From contig JAJJXM010000009.1 of the NCBI GenBank assembly GCA_024516155.1, forward strand, positions 682,001 to 746,000: DNA of 64,000 nucleotides, given 5' to 3'. The notes under the pieces were generated by a model. That model did not search any database. It worked only from the letters and a program-made list of their open reading frames with translations, and had not been told where the DNA came from. The first letter of the stretch is position 1, and each line of letters opens with the position of its first letter. The position numbers and the translations under genes are program-made. The DNA comes from Pyronema omphalodes (lineage: Eukaryota > Ascomycota > Pezizomycetes > Pezizales > Pyronemataceae). Below, piece by piece: positions 11,950 to 25,880 of this stretch.

Positions 11950-14900
11950 TTGCGTTTTTTTCGTTTTTACTACCAAAAACTACCAATATCACTAATGTAT
12001 AACGTTTTATTATGCTTTACTGCTTGCTTTTTGGCCATCTGCGATTCTGTATTGTTTTTTGGCGGCGGGCAGCTATGAAAACACACCTTCATTAACTTAC
12101 TACTACATACCTCTTACTATGGGCGTCTGCTCTTAGCAAGCTAAAAAAGAAAATAACGGCCGGTTTTTTATGATGTTTACGATAATGTTTATAAATGTTG
12201 CATTTGCATATTATTAGCAGACCGGGATCAAAGGCAACAAGAGGCGAAGAAAATCGAATAGAAACGAATAGGAGGGTGGGTGTGTGGAGAGGTGAAGCTG
12301 CAAAGGCAGGTTTGGAATGAGAAAAGAGCTTTGTGCTGAAGATCGAAGATCGAAGCCAGACAAAATTGTTGTGAAGTTTTATTTTTCTGCTTTCAGTGAG
12401 CTTGCAGGAAAATAATACTATCAGTTGTAATTATCAGATATAATTACCGCGGTTCTATGTATGTCCATCAAGCATCAAACATCAAACATACGGAAAAATA
12501 TGAGCTCAGATTTCCCTAAGCGGTTCAAAGTACGATCTAGCTCAAATACGATGCCAACCCTACAGCATAACCGTCAACCGGCCGGTCAATATAGATAAAT
12601 ACCAACTTTCGTGAGGATAGCTTGAACCCCGACCCAGCCCCGCTTGACGTACCGTATCCTACCAATATATGAGGAAGATTGGAAATAGATACCGAAGGTA
12701 TGAATGTATAAAGAAAGGATACTCGATACACTTCCAACGGTTAACCGCATGACATAAAACGTTAAACCGCAGAGTCGAACAGTAGAAAACGAATAGAAAC
12801 ACCAGTGGAAGTTACAATGGTCCGACGGCCAGTATCACAATCAATAAATGTAAAACGGGCCTATAATCGAAAAATCGTTATATAGCATCGTAAAGTCAAG
12901 ATCCGGTAGATCAAAATGGAATACATTATACGATTCAATCATGCATTTTAGCCTACTGTACTCTAACATCTAGTATGTAGCTTATATATCCTGCAGAATA
13001 TGTGGAAGCGGGAAACTTAAACAAGCGTGATATTTTTGAAAGTCGTACGCATGATGATATGTTGTTTCTATTATTATTGTATGCTATGCAAATGTGGGCG
13101 GTTAGATATATGAACTTGGTAGGTCGATGCGGAACATATGTTAGCACTCTTAGCACGATAGCCGGGGATGAGGAGTGCGGAGCTCCGTCGTTGGATTTCT
13201 TGGAGAAAGTATACTTGTAAGTTGGAGTAAAAGAGATTGCGGTTTGTTGCGGTATAGGATAGCTAGGCTAATACGCGGTAATAACGGAAACGATGGAAAT
13301 CAATGAGATTCCTCCCTCCCCTCCTCCCTTCCCCCCCTCAGCCCCGGGGTTTCCCATTCATTCCCTATCCACCTGTAAACATAATCCGCACCAATATCTT
13401 CTGCGGAAAGGATATGTAAAGATTACTGCAGTCCGCATATCCGATTCGGAGAACAGATTCGTCTCCCTATTCTAAATCTTACATGCTTTTGCATGATGAT
13501 ATATAAGCATGTAAGCTCCGCAGCAGTAGCAGCTCGCTTCGAACTCCCAGGTGGGGTTTCTTGTGGTTTGCAGGAACCATGAACTGTACTATATGCAGAG
13601 TATATGGATGATGTACTGTATACTTCAGAGGAGGAGGGGGTGTGGGGGGGATGGAGGGAGGGAGGGAGGGGAGCTGCGGGGTTGGTAGTGGCAGTGCAAC
13701 CAATGATGGCCCGCTGTGAAACTGGTGGAACTGGCGGGGCTCGCATGTAGCTATATTCTTCATCATCATAATCATCGTCGTCATGCGGATCATTAAGAAA
13801 CTAGAATTTATCCCAAATCTCAATCAAACTACCCCTCATAGCTATTAGTAGACAGGCTGGGTCCCACTAGCTACCCCGCAGTTTGCCTAATGCAATGCAC
13901 ATTGCTGATAACTGGGTAAGTACCTAGGACCTCGGGTTTGATCGTTTCTGTGGTTGCAGAAGTTTGAGACTGATCCGCCATTGATGGGCTTTTTTTTTTT
14001 TTGCGTTGATTGTTGATTAGTCTTATGGTAGGATTGACCGGGGAATCACGGCATGATGGATTAATGGATTGATGGATTGATGAACCAGAAACACAGGGAG
14101 GGAAGTCGATGGTTATGGTGGATGATGGAGGCGGTGCTTGTACTTCTCGAGCTGAGTATCGAGTGATCAACTCTTAGGGATCAGAGATCATCAGTATGAG
14201 GGAATAAGTTGCCGATATCTTGCTTCTGTTAATCAACTGGTTTATATGATTCCGCTTAGAGACTACTGGTTTGGGATTTTTTTGTTGGATGTGGTTCATT
14301 GGTAAATTCCGTGGTCATATGAGCTTGCAGTAGAGCTGAGGAAATGTCATGGAAATGCATACTTGCTTGTTTTAGGCCGAGGTTTGAGCTGAGATGAAAC
14401 TGGAGGAAACACATGTAGGGTTTGAAGTACAAATAGGGCTAGAAACGCAGTTTTGTGCCTTTGGATCTTTGGTACCCAGATATCGTCGGTGCTGAGTTCT
14501 GGATGACGTCAGAGGTGAGTGGCTTGGTGTAAGATGAAGTTACTCTGTGGAAAATGAAATATGTTGCTTGAAGATCAGCGAGGATCGGCTTTACATGATA
14601 ATCTTGGAACTGAGAGGTTTGAGATAGATGATATTGCGGGGTACATACATACATATGTAGTACTGGTTTTGTTTATAATTGATACAATATACCTGAAGGC
14701 ATAAAAGTTCGGATATAATCTTGATCAATATAAGTTAGTACCGATTCCGAACTCATGAAACAACAGGATCCGGATAAGGATTATGAGTCCTGAATTGCCT
14801 TATTTTGTGGGAAGCCTTCAAATAGTTTACTTAATGAGTATGCAAATATCTCAAATCAGTTGGTCATATATCTTGGATTGACCTGTAAGAGTGATAGAGT

Positions 14901-17221
14901 TACAAATTTTAGCATGGTGATTTGGAATTGGATCATCGGTTGATCATTCCTAGATTACACCAAAAATATGTAGGCTTAAACCCTAGTTCTTAGGCTCACG
15001 TGCTGTTTTAGTAGATTCCTCCTAACCAATCATTTCCTAATCTTTGCTACGACTACATTCGGTGCAAAGTTTTTGATTTCTTTATTTCGCAAGACCAGTA
15101 AGTAACATGCCTCCAGCTCAAAGGTGGTATTGCGGAGGTGATAGAGATACTATATATGGCCTTTTGTGAATCAGAAATTTGGCGGAATTAACAAGCCCCA
15201 AAGACAGAATGAATAGATATTCCTATAGGGCGAAGAGTGTGTGGTGTCAAAGCGATCCACCGGGAGCGAGAATGAGAGATCTGGGTCGGGAAATAACGAG
15301 TGAAAGGATAGGAGAGCTAAGTAAAGAACGACATTTTGCAGCAATATCATGTCGATGCATACCCCTTTAGATAAATGACAAGCCCAGGATATAATCCCAA
15401 CTGTGATGTGTAAAAGAACTGCTTTACGTACGATACATTGCAAATCCAAGATACCCAATTGCCCTCAGTGACTCAGTTGTCAACACCGGTCATTTAAAAT
15501 ATATCATATCATCTTATCCCATTTAAAACTGACCATGCTCGTCAAGGATTTGAACATAGTAGATTTAAAATTTTGACCTTAATTACTTAAGCCCAATGTG
15601 GTTCCTGTAGTGGCAAGCCTTTCGATTGATTTGAATGTGGATGATATTGCTAGGGTCCCCACTATGATGCCGCTAGCATCGCTGGTATTCATCCTCCTCC
15701 ACGCTTTGTTCCAGTGTCTTATTAGCCAACCTTCAACACATCAGTATCATCAAAAAGCGTGCATTAAATACAGGTTCTGTATTGAGTGATGGGGCCGGGG
15801 GTGCTAATTACAAGAGAATCCGTAGTATACCGATACAGGGAATAGAGTGATATATAATGATAATCCTTCTACATATTATCAAGCAGAGCCAGCACACAGC
15901 GCATGCTATGGTCAAAACAACCAAGCACAAAGAAGACCCATCTTCAATTTCCCCAAACAGGATTAGTACACCTAGTTGAGAGAAATCGGGGTGGGCCTGC
16001 TTCGCGTTAGATCGATTTGACGACTGTAGGAGCAGCGCGGTAGGGTAATGTGACTGCCTAATGATTTTGATATCGGTTTTGTGGAGTATCTGTATATGAT
16101 GTCGAGATATTGAGGTCTCGTGTGATATCGTATGTGGCGACGCTGGCTTGACTGGGAGATAGGGAGGCCTCAATAGGTAGTCTTGGTTACGAGGATAGGG
16201 TTTCGGTATCTTTTGTCTAGCATAGGCTTTGGAGACCTTGGATGGTGTATGATTCGAATAAATAAACAAACTGGGGGGCATTACTAAGTAGTCCCTCAAT
16301 TACAACTGAATGATGGCTTGTGATGCTGATGCTTCATACATACATGACCAGAATGTAACCAACCGGTGTGTTCGAATTTACAATCTTGAAATCGGTGTGA
16401 TATATAAGGGCATATCAACCCGTTACTACAACCGGTGACACCAGCGGATTTCTTTGACTTATCATAAGCCCATATACCCTGTATCTCTACATAAGTACTT
16501 TATTCATCCATCCATTCATCCATCCATTCAATATCCCCATTACACAATCTTCACAACCTACTCCCCGCCTGCTTCATAAATCCTATAGCTACCCAACCAT
16601 CTCTTCCTCATCTTCACCATTCACACTTATTCCCACTTTACACCGCCGCAAAGGAAAATAAAACCCGAAAAAAAGAAAAAAAAAATATTTCTATCTCCAG
16701 AGTGATATATCATGTCTAAGAACTTCCAACTCCTCGCTTACCGAAGTACCGAACGGAACCATAATTCTTATATACCATCTCTGTTGTGAAATTATTGATG
16801 AGGAAGAGGTGGGTATGGATGGAGAAGAGACGGGAAGAGATGGGTGTGGGTGGGTGTGGATGAGTATAGTATAAACATCAAAGCCAGACTAGTTTATGTT
16901 TCCATAACCCGACAATAATCCCATCTAGTAAGAACCCACTAAAATCTCCAGCTAGAACTTTAACTCCAGAACCGATAAATGATAGCTTATGAATATAGTG
17001 AATGTATATACTCTTGACTCTCACAGATATCAAAAGGGACATAAATAACATTAAATAAGCGCCGGTTAATTATGTATAAGCACCTTACACAGAAACCGCA
17101 AGCATTAAGCATCAGACCGAAAAAAAAAAAAAAAAAATCCCCATTCCTTATTACTCTAATTTCAGAAACTAGCTGCTACTGCTGGGGAATTGAAATATAG
17201 CGTGTACTTGTATGTAGTAGT
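11950..17221. other. Gene-free region with low-complexity tracts
   Basis: No coding frame here has recognisable content. All open frames are shorter than about 165 codons, interrupted, and biased toward simple sequence. Visible features are C- and G-rich runs near 13307-13345 and 13633-13675, an A-rich run at 16670-16683 and another at 17119-17137, and short ATCC/CATT repeats near 16503-16530. Unannotated non-coding RNAs cannot be excluded. Confidence 0.6.
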
Positions 17222-18311
17222 CACTAGTACGGCAACGCATCTGTACATGGAGGGACAAAAAAACTTTGCATTTTTGATTTGCATTTTGCAATTTTCATTT
17301 TTCAGGTTTCATCTGTTGCAACGCAACGACACAGCCACACTGCTGATTAGGGTTACCCTAACCCTGCTCTCCACAGCTATCCCCTGCTCTCCCCAGCTCT
17401 CCTCTGCTCTTCTTTCTCTCCGCTTCTCTCCTCACCGCTCTACTTCCGTCTTCACCGCTCCCCGTCTCTCCGCTCCTCTCTTCTCCACTACTCTCTTCTC
17501 TGCTCCGTTTCACTCATCTCCACTCCCCTTCTCTCCGCCTCTCTCACTTCGCCCTAGCCTTTTTCCTATTCTTTTCAGACTTCTCCACTCGCCTCTCTTC
17601 AGTTTTCGTCTCATCCTTTTCTCTTCTTCCTCGCACTTCCTCTATTCGGCTTTTCTGGCTCAATACTGATTTCTCGCTCTTGCTGTCCTTCGGATATCTA
17701 GGTACTTAATTATGTATCTGTCTTTAGTGTTTTTTGTTTTTTTTTACAGCATTATACGTCTTGTTCGATCAGAACTGCTTCATGCTCGTTCTCAGATTTG
17801 ATCAGTGTTTCCCAACCTATTCTTCTTCCTTCCGGGTCATCCTCCATAGCGGGAGCATTGCTTACCTGTATCCACTCTGCGGCGGCAATCTTGGTAGTAG
17901 AGACCATGGTGGAGAAAACTCTGGTGCATGACGCGGAGAAACGACAAACCTGAGATATAGAGATACAGGATAACATTGTAAAATAACACATAACACGTAA
18001 ATTCAACATTTCATCCATCTATGAATGCCCAAGTAAAGTATCACGCTGTGTCTTCAAGTGTTGAAGCAAAACCGCATCTCTGCGCAGTGCAGTAGCGGTA
18101 CGCGCTTGTGATTTTGTGATGCGCATCTGTCAGTGTTTTAGTCAGCGGTGTGGCTGCGTCGTTGTGGCGACAATTTATTTTGGTAGGTGGGCACTCTTCC
18201 TCTGTTGCACTGCTGCGTTGCAACTGATGAAAAGTGAAAAGTGTAAATGCAAATTAAAAATGCAAAGTTTTTTTGTCCCTCCATGTACAGATGCGTTGCC
18301 GTACACTAGTG
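17222..18311. mobile_element. Non-autonomous DNA transposon with long terminal inverted repeats
   Basis: The left end from 17229 (ACGGCAACGCATCTGTAC) and the reverse complement of the right end ending at 18302 match at 57 of the first 58 positions. Weaker matching continues for roughly another 100 bp, interrupted by small insertions. The ends are flanked by near-identical octamers, TCACTAGT (17221-17228) and ACACTAGT (18303-18310), which look like an 8-bp target-site duplication of the hAT type, although CACTAGTG is itself palindromic and may belong to the element. The interior (about 0.8 kb) has no transposase frame. It contains a C/T-rich simple sequence at 17366-17650 and a telomere-like inverted motif at 17347-17365. 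It is therefore a MITE-like or internally deleted element. Confidence 0.8.
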
Positions 18312-18665
18312 TATATTATTTATTTCTGATATCTACATGTTTCTAATTACGACTAACTATACTTTCGAATATCTTGATTTAGCAGTGGTTGTTGGTTATT
18401 GGTGATGGGTATTGGTGATGGTTATTGGTCATGTATATGCTTTCTATTGTGGTTTGAAGGTATTGGAACTTTCGGATGCAGGTGGTGTATGTAATATGAT
18501 TGATTATTCATGATCAAATGGTGTTATGAGTAGAGTTTAGACTTCGACTTCAGTATTTCCATCGTCAATAAGTATGAATGCTGGAATCATGTTGTGTGGT
18601 ATTATTTCTAACTTCTTTGAGGGGGCCTAAAGATGTATATTAACACAGACCACCTCATAACCAGG

Positions 18666-18929
<264 letters not shown>

Positions 18930-19124
18930 TAACTTCTTTGATGCCGGGATTACTTGGAACTTTTCATAATTCTAGAATTTACTTTTTCATCCGTAAAGTA
19001 TCATTTCATTTTTCTTTTCTGCATACTCTTATGATGCATCATCTCACAATGCAGCTTACCACAACTCACCCCTCCCTCCCTCCCTCCCCTTCACCCCCCC
19101 TATATCACCCCCCTGAAAAAGAGC

Positions 19125-19685
19125 TCAAACATCACAAAGCACACCCCACAGCACCAAGAACATGACATAACTCAAATCAAATACCTCCCCATTAATATTC
19201 CTAACCCTACAATACTCCTTAACATCATCCAAAACGGCAAATGGATTATAACTAAAACCACAACAGGCTATTGAAAAGCCGATAACGCCCATGGATATGT
19301 TAATGAAGCTTTTTGTGAAGCGTGTTAGGAGGGTATTGTGGATGCTACTACTACTACTGCTGCTGCTACTACTACTGCTGGACCATGCCGATAATGAATT
19401 AATACCACCCGCACCCGCACCACCACCCCAACCACTACGCTTCAAGGGTTTCAAGGGTTTCAATAAACAAGTCCCACACCTCCTATTAACATCCATAAAC
19501 TCCGGTAACATTCCACAAAGCCTACACCTTCCGCATCTATTCCTCCGTCCAACTCCCGACGTAATTCCACCGATAACCAATTTCCGCATCATCTTGATCC
19601 ATTCCCAAAGGCCCGGTAAACCAGCTTTATATTTCCATCCAGCATCAACCGAAAAATCATCAATCATTCTTCTCTCCATAAGCAA
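19125..19685 (-). CDS. Hypothetical 186-residue protein with Cys cluster and membrane-like C-terminus
   Basis: This intronless frame starts 7 bp beyond the ClpX stop on the same strand, so it may simply be ClpX 3'UTR. It has a Trp-rich N-terminal patch, then a cysteine cluster (CGRCRLC and, 15 residues later, CGTC) resembling a zinc ribbon, a Gly-rich and poly-Ser linker, and two hydrophobic stretches near the C-terminus. The poly-Ser run comes from a trinucleotide repeat at 19347-19379. No family is recognised, and the opposite strand is also open over much of the interval. It is kept only as a low-confidence candidate. Confidence 0.3.
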   Translation of the reverse strand: MLMERRMIDDFSVDAGWKYKAGLPGLWEWIKMMRKLVIGGITSGVGRRNRCGRCRLCGMLPEFMDVNRRCGTCLLKPLKPLKRSGWGGGAGAGGINSLSAWSSSSSSSSSSSSSIHNTLLTRFTKSFINISMGVIGFSIACCGFSYNPFAVLDDVKEYCRVRNINGEVFDLSYVMFLVLWGVLCDV

Positions 19686-19691
19686 TACATA

Positions 19692-22600
19692 CTAAGCAAA
19701 ACCGACAGCATGAAGCTTTTGCGGTTCATCATAATTCGACGATGGTGCAGCATCAAGTTTTCCAGACTTATTATTACGATCCGAGGAATTCGGAGTGTTG
19801 CCGTATTCTTCGGCTTCGTAAAGTTCTTGGAATTTGAAACCTTGACCTCGGGAGAAATATAATGGTGGCTCTTGCCTCTTGGCTACGGAGGAGGTGATGA
19901 GGATGTGTTTTATTGATGTGCCTGGTTGGTTGGGTTATATATTAGCCCAATTCCTCATCATTCCTCGTCTTCCTTCCTCATCATCATCACCGGCATCAGT
20001 ATCAGAAAGAACCTACCAGGACTCTCAAACATAGCATCACCCAGCAGTCTCTCCACCACAGTCCTCAATCCTCTAGCACCAGTACCCATCCCCAGTGCAC
20101 TCTTTGCCACCTCCTTCAGCGCCGCAGTCGTAAACTTCAATTCCACTCCAGACAGCTTGAAAAGCTGTTCATACTGTCTCAAAATCGCATTCCTCGGTTC
20201 CGTCAGTACTCTCACCAACATATCCTCCGTCAGTGCCTCAACCGAAGTCGTAACCGGTATTCTTCCCACCATCTCTGGAATAATTCCAAAACTTATCAAA
20301 TCCGCCGGTTCCGCAAGTTCCAGAGGTCCTGGCTTCTTTGACCCTGTCGCGGAGGATGATAGGCCGGATTTGGCCAATACAGAGGGATCGGAAGATAAGC
20401 CGGAAGAATCTCGGACGTGGGCATTGAATCCCATTGAGCCAGATGCGAGACGGTCTGTGATGATTTTGTCTAATCCAATAAATGCACCTGTGAAAATGAA
20501 GAGGATGTTCGAAGTATCAATCATGATGGATTCGGTGCCTTTTCCACCGGTATGGTTGAAGCTTCCAGGAGCTGGAGAGTTGGGGAGACCGGGTGTGATG
20601 TTTGAGGGAGGGTTTTTGCGTTCTTTGGTGGTTATGGTTAGGTTTGTGCCCTCAATGATCTTGAGGAGTGCTTGTTGTACGCCCTGTTTTATCAATCAGC
20701 ATCATCTCAAATAATATAAACCATATATGGGTGAATTGAATAGGTTGATGACCAAACGGTGATGAGGGTGGGTGAGAATCAATGAGGCGGGGTAACCATC
20801 TCAGACGAGTGATAATTCATGACTAGTATATTATGGGAATTTCGGAATCGGGAAATACACACCTCGCCGGAAATATCTTTAACACCATGCATAGATTTTG
20901 GCTTTGCAATCTTATCGAATTCATCAAGACAAATGATTCCTGACTCTGCTTTACGAACGTCGTAGTTTGCTGCAATCAAAAGACGGTGTACGGCCATGTC
21001 GACATCTTCTCCTATGTAACCTGTTGGAAGTTAGCCCGGCTCCCCGGGTGAGATGAGGTGAGCAAAGCGAAGCCGGGGAGAGGGGTGTATGAGGGAGTGT
21101 ATGAAGTCATAGTAAGAGATGGTGAAACTAATCAATGACAGATGAAGGAAGCAAACTGACGTATCCGTACCGCCAGGGAAGCCAAGAAAAGGGAAAAGCA
21201 GTTCGACAGCAGGATGCAGTAAAAACACAAAACCACATACCAGCCATGGTAAAAGGAGTACAATCACTCATCGAGAACGGCACATCCAGAATTTTCGCCA
21301 AAGTTCTCACCTGTGATAAGTAACCCAATCAGTCAATCATTCCATCATCTCAAAATCCCCCAAAAACCAATTAATCAACCACCAGCTAACGGATACCAGT
21401 AGTGGTGGATACTTAATTAATCGTAGGGAGAGGAAAAAATACTACGTACCATCAAAGTTTTTCCTACACCAGTAGGACCGAGACATAATACTATTGCAAC
21501 CATAACGTTAGCCTTTTAATTAATATAAAGTTTTTTGTTTACCCCTCATCTGTCCGTGTATCCTATACCCCGCAGACCAATAGCTCAGTAGCCTACGTTG
21601 CAAAGACAGAAAAATCCCACCCCGCTTAAAAAGAAAAGGCCAGCAAAGCCAGAAGAGCCAGAAGAGCCAGCACATCTCTTCTCAGCCATTCTGAATCCCT
21701 CATCCCTCCCATCTCCATCATCGAAGCCCAAGCCCAAGCCCAAGCTGACCAACTTCACCACCTCCAACACCCCCAAAAAAGACCAAGGATAAATAAACCC
21801 TGCACGTACCATTACTCTTCTCAATAACCAATTCCTCCTCCAAATCCTCAATCCCCTTCACCTTGCCCCCCAATGCTACCCCCTTCTCCTTCCCCATTCC
21901 CGTCTCCACCTTCTCCTTCTCCTTTCCCCCCTCTGCCTTCCCCTTCTCCACCTCCGGTACATTCTCCGGCACCCTCCTAACCCTCGGACCCTGCGCCTGC
22001 ACCTGCAACTCCGGCCTGCCCAACGGCTGCAAACCCGCCCCCGAAACCCCCGTAGAATCCTTCCTAACACCCATAACATTCCCAGTAGGCGTCGTCACAG
22101 CCGCTTCCCTAAGCTCTCTTATAAGCGCAGGATCTTTACCAGCCAGTAATGCCTTAAGTTGAGAAGCTGTTAGAATCCCTGGAGGATTATTCTGGTTTAA
22201 TTCTTCACCATTTCCCCCGTGGGGACCATGACCCATATCATCCTCACGCCCACTCCCCCTAACAGCAGCATCTTTAGCCTCTTTCTCCTGCTGTTGTAAT
22301 GCAAGATCGAAAGCTTCTCTAGCTTCGCGTTCACGACGGATTTGGGCTTCTTGTTCTCGACGATGCAGCTGGGTTATGCGTTGGTAGTGGTGGTATACGG
22401 CTGTTGAGAGGATTCGTTTCGCACGGTCTTGGCCGATTATGTAGCGGTCGAGATGGGATTTGAGGATTCTGAAGGGGGCGTTAGTTGGAGTATTGAGACG
22501 GAGGGGGTGGAGGGAATCGAGGGAGGTGTCAATGGGGGGTTAAGAGGCTTAGTAGAGAGCTCGGAGTGCTGGTATATTACACCAAGGGAGGAAGAGGGGG

Positions 22601-23028
22601 CATGAGTTAGGGCTGCAATTAGGGCTCATGTTAACCGCAGTAAACAGAACAACCAACGAGAGCTATACAGAGTCGGGGTATATAAATCCCCCTGGTCTCT
22701 GCAACAGCTGCACCTGGGATTCGTAAAGCCCAGACCCTCTCCCCCTCAAGTAGTAGTTCCCCCCCCCCCCCCCCCCCCCCTACCCCCCCAAGCCATCCTA
22801 AAAAAATAAAATATAAACAAAATACAAATAAATCAAAACCTACTTCGGCGTAATCCCCATACCCTCACCAGCACCCTTCACAGCTTCCTTACTCGTCGTC
22901 GTATTATAGCCACCACCAACACCAGAACTAGAACTCCATCGCCGCCCTGTAGTTGCTGTGATCGATATTGTAATCCGTGATATTGTGGTTCGTGATTTAG
23001 AGGATTTGTAAAGATGTGAGGATAGCAT
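19692..23028 (-). CDS. MCX1: Mitochondrial AAA+ unfoldase ClpX (Mcx1)
   Basis: It unfolds matrix proteins using ATP; in yeast Mcx1 also promotes haem synthesis, while other fungi pair it with ClpP. Seven exons join in frame: 23028-22844, 22468-21810, 21490-21450, 21310-21241, 21020-20863, 20683-20017 and 19921-19692, for 669 residues. The N-terminus is a Ser/Thr/Arg/Lys-rich mitochondrial presequence. The bacterial zinc-binding domain is absent; the AAA module begins at RYIIGQDRAKR. Walker A is GPTGVGKT (Lys292), encoded by a 41-nt exon. Walker B is IICLDEFDK (Asp351, Glu352). The pore and sensor region includes EGVQQALLKIIEGT, and the end has TSIKHILITSSVAKR. Two insertions stand out: a charged Lys/Glu/Gly-rich stretch before Walker A and a Ser/Gly-rich stretch after the Walker B domain. 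Confidence 0.95.
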
Positions 23029-24162
23029 TGTCTGTGTTGTTTGTCTGTGGTCTTTTTGGCGGGGCTCGGTGGTGGGAGCTCGGGACTGGAGCTCGGACTT
23101 GGTAGTCGGAGCTCGGGGTCTAGGATTCGGGGGTGTTAGAGCTCGGAGGGATGTATTTTATTATTGATTCGTGGGTCTGAGTTATAACGGGGAATCTATG
23201 ATTATGGATATATGCGTACGGAGGGTATTCGGAGATCGAAAGATCGATGGTTCCTAGAAAAGGATTCGTTGGATTCGTGGATTCGTGGATTCCTGGGTTC
23301 GCAGGGTACAGATTCTATTATCCCTAAACACCTTTTCGATATTCCCTAGACACCAACGCGGTAATTAAAAGTAGTTGAACCGTGAACGCGTAGAGTAGAG
23401 TAGAGTAGAGATGGATGACGGGTAGGTATGCTAGGTTAGGTGACTCAAAGCTATGGATAGCTATGTTGCTATGCTGCTATGCTGCTATGGATGGCGCGGT
23501 ACTTCACTTCAAAGGTACTTCAAAGGTTACGAACTGGGATAAGTGTAAGATAAGTGCATGGATACATGGGATAGCGGTTATTCTGGTTATGGAGAGAGTG
23601 CACCACTTCGCCGTGACATGCGACTGAACCGACGGACGGACGGTGAATTCCGGCGGCTCTTATATTTCTATGTACGTTTTTCTCTCTCAAATTTCAAAGT
23701 TCTAGAAATTTGAAATTTGAAATATAGGTACATACATAACAAGAATTGAAGGAACGTTTAGGCGGAGCTGGGTAGGGTTGGGTAGAGCTGGGTTATTTGG
23801 CCTTTGAAGTTTGAAGTTTGAATCCAGCGAGTTTATAATCTTTGAAATTTGAACTTTGAATTTCAAGAAGGAATATGGGTGTACGACCTGAGTATTCTGG
23901 ATCATTGCTATGGAACTAGATAACTAAGTAGACAAGTCTTTCATGTTCTTGATAATAGATGTGAATGAAATCCAGTAGATTTGTTTGTTATTTCTTCGTC
24001 TTGCTTTTTATTAGTTTCCTCCGAATATAAATAAATTCAAACACCAACACAAAAAAAAAAACGTGGTATATGTTCTTTAATAGACAAACCCCCCTTATTA
24101 TCCCTTATCCTACGCTTTCTTTGTACCCTCCTCCCCCTCTTCACCATACCCAAGTGAACACT
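23029..24162. other. Promoter of ClpX and 3' flank of IDI1
   Basis: This 1.13-kb spacer contains only short frames. It holds many simple repeats: GAGCTCGG-type words near 23055-23140, tandem GTAGA and CTATG words at 23390-23490, and TTTGAA-rich direct and inverted words at 23695-23860. No gene is seen. Confidence 0.6.

Positions 24163-25880
<1,718 letters not shown>

Noticed and set aside
17190..17669. 159-codon Ser/Leu/Pro-rich frame inside the mobile element
   Set aside because: It lies in C/T-rich simple sequence within the element and has no transposase or other motif.
19926..20714. 262-codon plus-strand frame opposite ClpX
   Set aside because: It is the mirror of the ClpX exon at 20017-20683, which has clear ClpX motifs on the minus strand.
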